Part shown: piece after piece, positions 55,131-64,000 of the stretch
Numbering within the stretch: the stretch's first letter is position 1
Layout: the number at the start of each line of letters is the position of its first letter
Assembly (NCBI RefSeq): GCF_038502225.1
Contig: NC_091352.1
Coordinates: 22,321,216-22,385,215, forward strand
DNA length: 64,000 nucleotides
Source: Cherax quadricarinatus
Lineage: Eukaryota; Arthropoda; Malacostraca; Decapoda; Parastacidae
Direction: 5' to 3'
Notes under the pieces: model-generated
Seen by the model: only the letters and a program-made list of their open reading frames with translations
The model's database searches: none
Told to the model about the DNA's origin: nothing
Translations under genes and position numbers: made by a program

Positions 55131-56387
55131 ATGGCGCAGGCAGCCAGACGCCGCGTCAACACTGTGTGTTTGGAATTAACTCGTGGGGCAGTGCTTGGAC
55201 CATCAATGGCGATATTATTGCCAGCGATAATCCGAGACACCTATGGTATCGCCAACGAGGATTTGTGCGGTGTAGCGATGAATGGTGTGACAAGAATCTT
55301 TGTAAAGTTTAGCTCAGCTCAAGTTTACGAGAATGTTGTCGACAAGTATCAAGAGGTCAATCTGGTGGTTAACCAGACTGTGTCTGTGAAGCTACACGAT
55401 GTATCCCGCCATTATACATGGGTAAAAGTGAGAAATGTACCCTTTGAGGCTGATGCGACTGATATACGTGCTGCCCTGAGTAATTACGGCACCATACACA
55501 TGGCTACAGCAGGGAGGTGGCCTGATGGCCCATATGAAGGACTACCTGAGGGAACTTTTTCGGTAAAAATGACATTACGACATCCAATCCCTTCATATGT
55601 GATCCTGCAAGACTTCAGGACTCAAGTTTTTGTGACTTATGCAGGGCAACGCCGCACTTGTAGGTTGTGTGGAGCATACGATCATTTGGCGGTGCAGTGT
55701 GAAAGGAGACGAGGTGCCAGGGTTGTACAACAGAGCAAGGATTTAGGGGAGGAAGGTATAAGGCAAGATGTGCCTGAAGCGCCTGTGCAACCCTCAAGAT
55801 TGTCTTGGAGCGAAGAGGTTGAGAGGTCTCTGAACACGGTGTGTGCTACACTCCCGGAAGTGTCGCCTCCTTTGGATGCAGCCCCAGAGGTGGAAACGGC
55901 TTCGCGAGAAGAGCAGGCCAATGATGTGGAGACATCCATTGTCTCTGTGTTAGATGAATTATTTACGGAGGACAGCATGAGTCCTGCGACGGCACCATCC
56001 CTAGACTTGGGACAGGCTGCGACGGCGGACGTGGATCACGACGTGCAGCTGGTAGTGGACGCCACTGACGCCTTGCTGAAACAAACGGTGGAGGTGGAAA
56101 TTCACCAGGATTGCACTGTGGACGACGAAATGCAGGTAGAAAGTGTAACACGAAAGCGCTCTGTTACACTTTCAGATTCTGATGATGTGTTAACGCCAGC
56201 CCAAAGATCAGGGAAGAAATCATGGGCGGATGTGGCACAGAAAGGGTCCTGTGTACCCAAAGCACAGGGGATGATTAGGAGTGCTTCAAAAGGAGGGGAA
56301 GGGAAAATTGGAAACAAAAAATCTAGTGAAAAACATTCAGTGTCGAAAGGAAAACCATCATTGTCGATTTTAAGTGCCTCACAATAA
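55131..56387 (+). CDS. Tx1 LINE ORF1: gag-like RNA-binding protein, intact
   Basis: 418 residues. Residues about 1-75: conserved N-terminal domain (VNTVCLELTRGA, PAIIRDTYGI, VAMNGVTRIFVKF). Residues about 95-175: YTWVKVRNVPFEADATDIR and KMTLRHPIPSYV, an RRM-like arrangement (inference). Knuckle CRLCGAYDHLAVQC at about 183-196. Acidic, Val/Thr-rich linker, then RKRSVTLSDSDDVLTPAQ, GKKSWADV and a basic Gly/Lys tail. The start MAQAARRRVNTV is placed by homology to the copies at 11454 and 61365, which start at the same point. It should bind element RNA and form the retrotransposition RNP. Its last 61 nt overlap the ORF2 frame. Confidence 0.9.
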   Translation: MAQAARRRVNTVCLELTRGAVLGPSMAILLPAIIRDTYGIANEDLCGVAMNGVTRIFVKFSSAQVYENVVDKYQEVNLVVNQTVSVKLHDVSRHYTWVKVRNVPFEADATDIRAALSNYGTIHMATAGRWPDGPYEGLPEGTFSVKMTLRHPIPSYVILQDFRTQVFVTYAGQRRTCRLCGAYDHLAVQCERRRGARVVQQSKDLGEEGIRQDVPEAPVQPSRLSWSEEVERSLNTVCATLPEVSPPLDAAPEVETASREEQANDVETSIVSVLDELFTEDSMSPATAPSLDLGQAATADVDHDVQLVVDATDALLKQTVEVEIHQDCTVDDEMQVESVTRKRSVTLSDSDDVLTPAQRSGKKSWADVAQKGSCVPKAQGMIRSASKGGEGKIGNKKSSEKHSVSKGKPSLSILSASQ

Positions 56388-59300
56388 ACATTAATGGTTT
56401 ACGATCTGTACGAAAGTGTGCATGGTTACGTGATTTATTGGTGCGTAATAATGTAGACGTTGTGTTCATACAGGAACACAATCATAAATGTGGTAGTGAA
56501 TTGCGGATAGAAGGATATAATGTGTACATGAAGAATGCAATTCGGTTGAAAGGTGGCGTTGCCATCATGATCAGGGAGACTAGCCCGTTTGTTGTGAGAC
56601 GTAGTGAAGGGGGGGAGGGGAGGATAATAAGGGTGGAAGGGCTATGGGGACGGGTGAAGGTGGCTTTTGTGTGTGTGTATGGTCCAGCTGAGAATGATGG
56701 GCGTGTAAAAGCAACCTTTGTGAAAGAGGTGTTAATTTATTATTTGAGGTCACTCCCTGAAGTAGCTATTGTAGGCGGGGATTGGAATTGCGTGATCCGG
56801 CGTAAGGATGTAGAACCTCGGGGAAGTGGGTACTTTTCAGGGGTATTGGGAGATTTAATGTCAGGGGTGGGATTAAAGGACGTGGTGGGGGGGGGAGAGG
56901 TTGAGCATACTTTTGTACGTCGTGGATATGCGGCGCGACTTGATAGAGTGTACGTGTCACGCACCATCGTAGTTAATAGTGTGCGTGTTTTAGATGTGGT
57001 GTTTTCTGATCATAGAGGAGTTCTTGTGGACGCAGGGTGGGAGGGTTTACCTAAGAGGGGTTGTAGTTATTGGAAATTGAATGTTAAATTGTTAAAAGGG
57101 GAGGAGAATAGGAAATCTTTTGAGTGTTTTTGGGAGGGTTTGTTAGCAGGGGCTCCTGGGGATAGAGACTTGGTTAGGTGGTGGGATGTGGTGGCTAAGA
57201 AACGTATTCGGGATTACTATGTTCGGCTTGGGAGGGAAAGTAATCAATTTTTATATGGGCTACAGGGGTATTTAGAAGGACAGTTACGCAATTGTTATGT
57301 GGGTGATGGTGCGAGATACCCTGTGGAGGAAATAGAGGATTTAAAGCAACGTATTAAGGGTTTGCATAATGATCGATTTGATGGTGCACGTGTGGCTGGA
57401 GGGTTGGAGGAGGTTCTCTACGGGGATCGGCCTTCGGCGTGTGCGTTAAGGGGACAGCAGAAGAGGAGGGCAGCCACGGAGATGATGGGATTAACAGTTC
57501 AAGTGGGGATGGGAGGGTATAGGGAAGGGCAGGTATTGATGTCGACTGAAGGTATGAGTGGATATATTGATGCATGGTTTAGGTCATATGCACAACATGT
57601 GGGTATACGAGATGATGCTTTAAGGGAAATGGGTGGTTATGTGCAATGCGAGCTTGATGGTAGAGATAGGGAGACTTTGGAAGGACAGATTACAGAAGGG
57701 GAAATTTGGAGAGCTATAGTAGGTGCAAGTTTAGGTAAGGCACCGGGTGTAGACGGGTTGCCTAATGATTTTTATGTTAAGAACTGGGAAGTATTGAGGA
57801 GATTTTTAGTGAGATTGTTCAATGTAATGAAGGAAGATGGGGCAATGGGTGAGCAGCAAAGAACTGCTGTTGTTGTTTTAGTGCCAAAGGGTGGACAGAC
57901 CACGGTAGAAGATTACCGTGCAATATCGCTTATGTGCGGTGATTATAAGTTATTTGCAAGGGTATTAGGGAACAGAATCAAACAGGTTTTAGGTAAAGTA
58001 ATTGATAGAGGACAATATGGCATACCGGGTAGATCAATGTATGAAGGGCATGGAGCTATTAGGAGTTTTATAGAGCATAGGGGGGAGGGGGGAGGGGGTG
58101 TTTTGGCTCTGGATTGGAGAGCTGCTTATGATAGCGTAGAAAGGGATGCATTATGGAGTTTTATGCGTTGGTTGGGTTTCGGGAGGGAAATAGTTTCTTG
58201 GGCAAAAACTTTGTATCTGGGTGCAGTTATGAGAATTCAGGTTAATGGACGACTAGGTGATAGCATACAGATGGGAAGGGGTTTGCGACAGGGATGTCCT
58301 CTGTCGCAAATTTTGTTTGCATGTCTTCAGGAACCCTTTTATAGGGCAGTTAGGTGGAGTATAGCGAGAGCGAGGGTTGGTGTTGCACGTGAAGGGGAAG
58401 CGGGTATAGTGGGTTACGTGGATGATACGACTGTCTTGGTGAGGGATGTGAGGGATTTACATAAGGTAGAAAGGGTGATAGACGTTTTTGGTGAGGCTAC
58501 AGGGATGAAAATTAATGTAGTAAAGTCCAAGTATTTGGATCTAGGGGATAGTGTACATAATGGTGAGACTGTTGAGGGTGGGTGGCGTGTGGTAGATCAG
58601 CTGTTGATATGTGGGATAGTGTACATGCGGAATGATAAGGATGCACAAGAGGCAAATTCGAGACGCACCGTGGATGGAGTTTTGAAAAGATTGGGAGGCT
58701 TGAGGGCAGAGCAATTATCGTTGCATCAAAGGGTTATAGTCACGAATGTCCTGTTGTATAGCAAGTTATGGCACGTGGTGGCAATATATCCGTTACGACG
58801 GTGTGAGGTGCAACGGTTGCAACTGAGGGTATTCAGATTTATATGGGGATCGGGTTGTGACTGGCTAAGTAGAGGGGTGGTGTCGCTTCCCGTTAGCCAG
58901 GGGGGGCTTGGGCTTATACCTCTTGAGAAGCGTATGTTGAGTGTGTTTCTGAAAAGGGGGTTTGTGAGGGAGGGGGTGAGGGGGGGAGGCCTTGAAAGAC
59001 TGCGCATGGATATGCAACGGTGGTGGAGGGGTAGGGATTTAATGTTTGGGGAGGCTATGTTGCGAGTTTTACTAAAGGTAAGGGATCCGAAACAGCTTAA
59101 ATTGAAGGTTCTTGAGAGGGTGGGGGGTGGGTCTGTGGTGGCGGCAGTTGAGGGGGCATACCCTATGTATGCATGGGGTTCTGTATGGAAATGTCTTCAA
59201 CAACTACGTGTAAAATCAAGTGTCAGGGAGGTTATGTTTAGGTTTTTACATGGGATCTTGCCGTCTGGGGTTGTGTTATTTAATAGGAGATTAAGGGAAG

Positions 59301-59692
59301 GTGGGGAGTGCAAAGCGTGTGGATGTCCGGAAACCATATTTCACGCTGTGTACTTTTGTACTTGTTTAGAAGATGTGAGGGTCTGGCTAAGTAGGGTAGT
59401 TAGGTTAGTGGGTGGGGAAGGGTTACAGGTGTTGCGGGTGTTAAGTTTAGATATAGGTGGGGGGAGTCAGCAGGTGGTGAATGCGGTTGCGTATGTGGTC
59501 ACAGATTTTATTTATATATCTTGGGCAATGAGGGAGGTGGGAGTCGAGGAAAGGATAAGAGTGTTAGGGGCCACGATGTATAGAACAAAGTGCCGCAATA
59601 GGGATCTTTATGGGGGAAGATGGGAGACAGCATTTACTGAAGGTTATCGTAGATTCAGGTTGAAGGATTTAAGAGATTTAAGTGTAAAGTAA
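56327..59692 (+). CDS. Tx1 LINE ORF2: endonuclease + reverse transcriptase, intact
   Basis: The frame is open from after a TAG at 56324 to the stop at 59690; the first ATG is 56438 (1,084 residues from there). Endonuclease: INING (before the ATG), FIQEHNHKCG, GGDWNCVI, YAARLDRVYV, FSDHRGVLVD. RT: GKAPGVDGLPNDFY, DYRAISLMCGDYKLF, GIPGRSMYEGHG, LALDWRAAYDSVE, GRGLRQGCPLSQ, GYVDDTTVLV (58420). C-terminal: FLHGILPSGVVL, CKACGCPETIFHAVYFC (C-x2-C-x7-H-x4-C) and MYRTKCRNRDLYGG. No RNase H. Since the catalytic Asn of the endonuclease lies upstream of the first ATG, translation probably starts by frameshift, reinitiation or a non-AUG codon. Confidence 0.9.
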
Positions 59693-60726
59693 GGGGTTGT
59701 GGCGGGCTAGTTTTCTTGAGTATGGAAATGTGTATAGATGTTAGCGTGTGTGGTATGTTTGGTAATATAATAAATAAGCTTCTTTTGTGATGTGAGTTTG
59801 GTCTGGGTAGTTGTGTAAGATATGTTATTCACATTGTTTTTCAGAAGGTATCGAATTTAATATGTAAGTAGTGATGTTTACACTACATGATTGTGTGTAT
59901 AATGTGTGAGAGGGTACATCTCACAGTATTTGTGTGTTTGATGGTTTGAGGTGACACAAGGCATGATCTACGTATGTCTGGATTCTCCTTTTGTCCTCAA
60001 AGGTGTTATACAAAGATAGTCTGTGGTGTATGTGATGTGTAGGTTTATATGTATTCAACACATGCTTGTTGTATGTTCCCTTTCGTTACTTTGTTTTCAA
60101 TTGTCATTTCAATGTACTTTGTATAGCATTATACAACGGTATCGTTCTTTACCATATGAAGTAATTTTTTTAGACGCATTCCTTTTGTGTCTGAGATTGT
60201 TGTATACGGGTTTAAGTGTAAATGTAATGAGTCGGTTTTGAGATCTATGCTCTTTTCTTTGTATGTTTATTTGTATTTTGGTAATGTAAAGCTGTAATGT
60301 TACTGATAAGTATGTAGATGTTCTAGTAGGATTATGATGTTAGGTTTTGGTTTATTGATTAATGAGAAGGCTGGAAGTAACTGTTACATTTTCTTGTATA
60401 TATTATTTTCAATTGTATGAGTCTTCGTCATATGTCATGTTAAATGTAAAATTTATATGGAAGTTAGGTTTTGAGTCATTGAATGTTTTTGTCAGTTCAT
60501 GACCCTGTTACGGTGTTTATTTGCAGCTATGTTATTGCCGTTAGTTATTATTGTATGTTATACAGATATATCTTGCAAGTATATAGGTGCAATCCATTTG
60601 TGTTAGTTTATTATGTGTTTGGTTTTCTTATGTCAATGGCCGAACCTTCAGGATTGAGATCCATACTGTTTCCTTTTATTTTTATATTTATGTATACTGT
60701 ATTGGTTATAAATAAAATATAAAAAA
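59693..60726 (+). other. 3' UTR of the intact Tx1 LINE
   Basis: AT-rich, no ORF of note. It ends in the shared AATAAAATATAAA motif, which doubles as poly(A) signal and terminal tail. Confidence 0.75.
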
Positions 60727-60738
60727 AAAATTGTCCTA

Positions 60739-61274
60739 TACTAGCTACATGTGGATAAGTTAACTTTTCGCAAAAACATGCCAACCTATATTAACTCTTC
60801 CTCAAATTAATCATCCTTGCTCTTAATTCACACTAGAATAATAAAATACAAGTATAATAAAGAGCAGTTTGAATCAAAGAACATTCCACAATTATCATAA
60901 ATTTACCCTAACCTAAGCCTAGTATTTCATCTGTATTATAAATGTCTAATCAACACGAAAATTTTACCACATACCCCTAACCATATTTGTTGGTGTACAT
61001 GATACAACCTTGTATTACCATAAAGAGAAAAAAAAAAAAAAAACAAAAAAGGAAAACCCACTCTTCACCTTTAAAATCAGACTTCAATTTACATACATGT
61101 ACATACATATAAATAAGTATATAAAGTATGTTGTCTAATTGAACACAATCACTTACAACGTCATTTATAATATTACGTCAACTCAACCTTGAATAACTTC
61201 ATCCAATTCTTACAACTTCAAGGGTTCGTAAAACTCTTAAACTACATACTTCTATTGGCACCAAATCAATTGTA
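60739..61274. other. AT-rich spacer between two Tx1 LINEs
   Basis: No ORF, no tail of the known repeats; only an A-run at 61029-61044. It represents the target sequence into which the flanking LINEs inserted, or older decayed DNA. Confidence 0.5.
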
Positions 61275-61364
61275 CATTCGTCTCTCGACCTGCGGGGAGA
61301 GAGGACGCTTCTACTGGTTCTCTTGCACGCCACCTGGTGAGGAAAACATAGTATTAGCACCAAG

Positions 61365-62626
61365 ATGGCGGACCGACTGTACCGACGCATAAATACAGTC
61401 TGCATTCAGCTGGTTAGAGGATCTTTAAGCAACGACACGATGAACGTTCTCCTGCCAAGCATTATCAGGGACTGTTATGGCATCCCCAATGAAGAGCTGT
61501 ATGGTGTGGCATTGAATGGAATGTCAAGGGTCTTCGTGAAGTTCATGAGGGCTGACTTCTACTCTACCATCGTAGATGAATTTCAAGAACGACGGATGAG
61601 CATCAATTCGGCAGTGGAAGTATGCTTGCATGATGTGTCTAAGTATTTTACTTGGGTGAAGGTAAGGAATGTACCTTTTGAGGCAACAGCATACAGCTTA
61701 CAAGAAGTATTCAGTGGTTATGGAACTGTACACTCGACGAGCATGGGAATGTGGAGGGACGGCCCTTATGAGGGGATGCCGGAAGGATCCTGCACACTGA
61801 AAATGACCCTGAGGAGACCGATACCATCATATGTTACATTGCGTAACCATAGAACACAGGTTTTTGTACACTATGCGGGGCAGAGGAAGACGTGCCGTTT
61901 ATGTGACTCTTATGAGCACATGGTGGCACAATGCCCCAGGAGACAGGAGCCAAGGCGTCAGGAGACAGCCTCTGTGGATACGCCATTAGAAGCCACGGAT
62001 GTTATGACGGGTGAAGTGGAAAGACGGGGTACAGGCCTATGGAGTGAGGAGGTCGACAGGGCAGAGGTGGTTTTGGAGACGTGTGTTACACTACCAGTGG
62101 AAACGGGGGGGGAGGGAATATCGCCGTCAGACAGGCCGTTAGATAATGCAGAGTCAGCTCAGGACGGGATTTTGGAGGCTGTGCTGAAGGATTTTTTGGA
62201 AGAGTCGGAGATTGGTGTGGAAAGTGATGTGAGGTCAGGTGATGACAAGGTGATGGATGAACAGAAGCAGGGTAAGGAAGACTTGAGTGAGGTTCGAAAG
62301 GAGAGCAATGTGGTGGTGGAGGTCCATCAAGAAGATGTGGTTGCAGAAGAAATGTATGTAGAGGGTAGCTCCCGCAAGAGATCAGCGGGGGCATCAGACA
62401 TGGACGAGGTCCTCACACCAGCGCAGAGGCCTGGGAAGAAGATGTGGGCAGCTGTGGTTGCAAAGGCAAGTCAGGGAGGCGGGGGGGGGGCAATGGGAAG
62501 CTAGGTGGGAAGGGACAGGGAGGGGTTGGAGGGCAGGAACGAGGGATTGATAGAGAAGAACCGAGACCTATGAAAGGAGGACCAAGTAAGCCTCAGCGGC
62601 ACAGGGGTAAGCCGCCATTCTTGTAA
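61365..62626 (+). pseudogene. Tx1-beta ORF1 (gag-like), one G-run frameshift
   Basis: Open from MADRLYRRINTVCIQ for 379 codons with PSIIRDCYGIPNEELYGVAL, FTWVKVRNVPFEATAYSLQ, knuckle CRLCDSYEHMVAQC (about residues 181-194), acidic linker and RKRSAGASDMDEVLTPAQR.GKK. At the G-run 62480-62490 the frame shifts and stops at 62504. The normal basic tail (NGKLGGKGQGGVGGQ to GKPPFL) is in the other frame, ending at 62626. A one-base homopolymer difference would account for it, so it may be a recent lesion or a sequencing error. Confidence 0.85.
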
Positions 62627-64000
62627 AATTCAGGTGTGTAACTTTCAATGTAAACGGTCTTAAAAACGAGGTCAAGAGGGTATGGTTAGAGTGGGTTTTG
62701 AGGAGATTTAGTATTGATGTCTGTTTTTTGCAGGAACATAACCATAGGTTAGGATGTGAGTTGTTGTTGAAAGGTTATAGGTTGTTTACATGTGATGCTT
62801 TGAGGTTGAAAGGAGGTGTGGCTGTGGCGGTAAAGGAGACCAGTCCTTTGCGTATCCTGGGTTGGGAGGAGGGGGGGGGTGGGAGGGTTGTCAGGGTGGA
62901 TGGGTTTTGGGGGGCCAGGAGGGTTAGTTTTGTAGGTGTGTACATGCCAGCAACTAGTAACACTAGAGTGAAGGTGGATTTTGTACGCGAGGTTCTGGTA
63001 TATCACTTGAGAGGTTTACCTGCTTTTACGGTGATTGGTGGGGATTGGAATTGTGTCATTAGGAAGGGTGATGTGGTTCCGAGGGGGGCGGGTTGTGTTT
63101 TGGGGGTTCTGCGGGATGTTTTGCGAGATGTTGGAGCAGTAGATGTGGTGGGAAGTAGGGGATATGGAGTGGAGCACACTTTTATTCGTAGGGGATATGA
63201 GGCACGGTTAGATAGGATTTATGTTAGGCAGGGCATAGGTGTGGAGAGGGTGAGGACTATCGATGTGGGTTTTTCTGATCATCGTGCTGTTATAGCAGAT
63301 TTGAGGGTAGATGGCATAGTGAGGGTTTATGCAGGATATTGGAAATTAAATGTGAGGCTACTTAGGGAAGAGGGTGAACCTACGGGGTTTGAAGATTGGT
63401 GGAAATCCTTGTGGGAGACTAGGAATATGGAAATGGATTTGCTGGATTGGTGGGAAATGAGGGCTAAAGTTGAAATTGGAAAATTTTTTAAAGTACGGGG
63501 TAAGGAGATGGCTAGGTGGAGCTATGGCCTACAAAATTATCTTGAGGGTCAGTTAAATGACTGTTATGCAGAGGAACGTGTGGGGCGGAGTGAGGACATG
63601 GAACGTTTGCGAAATAGGTTGGCGGAAATTCACAATGAAAAATTTGAGGCAATTCGAGTTAGGGCAGGGTTGGAGGATGTCTTAAGGGGAGATAGGCCAT
63701 CGGGTTTTGTATTAAGGAGGTTTAAGGAACGGCAGGCGAAGACCACCTTGGCGTATATTGTGGCAGGTACAGGGGGGGGGTGGCTTTGAGGAGGGTCAAG
63801 GCCTATCCACAACGGAAAATATTAGTTTGTATGCAGATTTTTGGTTTAGGGAGAAGTGGAGGAGGGTTGGCAGGGGAGTGGGTGAGGGACGGTTTGGGGA
63901 TGAAGGGTTTAATAGAGTATTAAGTGAGCAGGACAGTGACAGAATCGAGGGTAGTATTAATGTAGAGGAGGTGGAGGAGGCAGTTTTTGGGATGTGCCAG
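62616..64000 (+). pseudogene. Tx1-beta ORF2, N-terminal part, one G-run frameshift
   Basis: Starts FRCVTFNVNG upstream of the first ATG (62698). Endonuclease motifs: FLQEHNHRLG, RLKGGVAVAVKE, GGDWNCVIRKGDV, YEARLDRIYV, FSDHRAVIAD. The linker YWKLNVRLL to RPSGFVLRRFKERQ is followed by a frame change at the G-run 63772-63779; the sequence then continues as LSTTENISLYADFWF and RVLSEQDSDRIEGSIN to the window end. RT catalytic motifs lie outside the window. Confidence 0.83.

Larger units (their letters stand above)
55044..60730 (+). mobile_element. Full-length Tx1-type LINE, alpha subfamily, both ORFs open
   Basis: 5.69 kb, bracketed by AAAATTGTCCTA (55032-55043 and 60727-60738, the latter overlapping the A-tail). 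5' UTR 55044-55130, ORF1 55131-56387, ORF2 frame 56327-59692, 3' UTR about 1.03 kb, tail AATAAAATATAAA plus A-run. It is the only copy in the window with no frameshift in either ORF, so it is the best candidate for a recently or still active source. Both termini are defined by the target-site repeat, which fixes the 5' end of the family at CATTCG. Confidence 0.93.
61275..64000 (+). mobile_element. Tx1-type LINE, beta subfamily (3' end outside window)
   Basis: Starts CATTCGTCTCTCG with the same 5' hairpin as the alpha copy at 55044 (61275-61307), then ORF1 (61365), ORF2 (about 62616 onward) up to the window edge in the RT domain (GSINVEEVEEAVFGMCQ). It lies in the same orientation 545 bp downstream of the intact alpha copy. 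Lesions seen are two homopolymer frameshifts, one in each ORF. The 3' target-site repeat cannot be checked. Confidence 0.87.

Overview
The window looks like intergenic nuclear DNA of an arthropod, most probably a decapod crustacean. The support is the mix of repeat families (Tx1-type LINEs, Jockey/I-group LINEs with RNase H, CR1 LINEs with an esterase domain, a tRNA-derived SINE with a (TCTTA)n tail), long microsatellites, and one intron-containing gene for a secreted C-type lectin-like protein with an arthropod-style TATA + TCAGT core promoter. The taxon call is inference. No prokaryotic genes, operons or CRISPR arrays are visible.

Layout. 1-8612: two decayed Tx1-type LINEs on the + strand; the first is cut by the window edge and the second is 5'-truncated. 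8868-15130: a Tx1 LINE on the - strand, split by a + strand insertion at 11374-13322 that carries an ORF1 and a 3' end but no ORF2 (a half-LINE, like mammalian HAL1 in layout); a 13-bp target-site duplication brackets it. 15253-37734: a large inverted duplication. The left arm holds a Jockey/I element (+) and a CR1 element (-); the right arm holds CR1 (+) with the Jockey nested inside it (-). The same SINE, the same internal RT deletion and the same Jockey/CR1 junction occur in both arms. Between the arms lie the 5' half of a gag-like gene (-) and a 3' fragment of a Tx1 element. 37735-45545: the 3' half of that gag-like gene, interrupted by a third Jockey copy (38010-44584) with a clean target-site duplication. 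45590-51130: two very degenerate Tx1 elements (-). 51398-54509: the host C-type lectin-like gene (-), five exons, with promoter and poly(A) signal. 54649-55031: two short Tx1 3' tails (-). 55044-60730: a full-length Tx1 LINE (+) with both ORFs open and a perfect target-site duplication. 61275-64000: the start of another Tx1 LINE of a second subfamily, broken by homopolymer frameshifts.

How the parts relate. The Tx1-type copies fall into two protein subfamilies: alpha at 1, 8868-15130, 49300-51130 and 55044; beta at 5843, 26548, 45590-49260 and 61275. ORF1 is an RNA-binding gag-like protein with a CCHC knuckle. ORF2 has an apurinic-type endonuclease, a YVDD reverse transcriptase and a C-terminal CCHC. 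The ORF2 frame overlaps or abuts the end of ORF1 in the -1 frame and is conserved upstream of its first ATG. The Jockey in the left arm looks like a mosaic: its 5' three quarters resemble the third copy, its 3' quarter the right-arm copy, and it lacks the 5' target-site duplication. All identity statements come from reading by eye; no alignment or database search was run.
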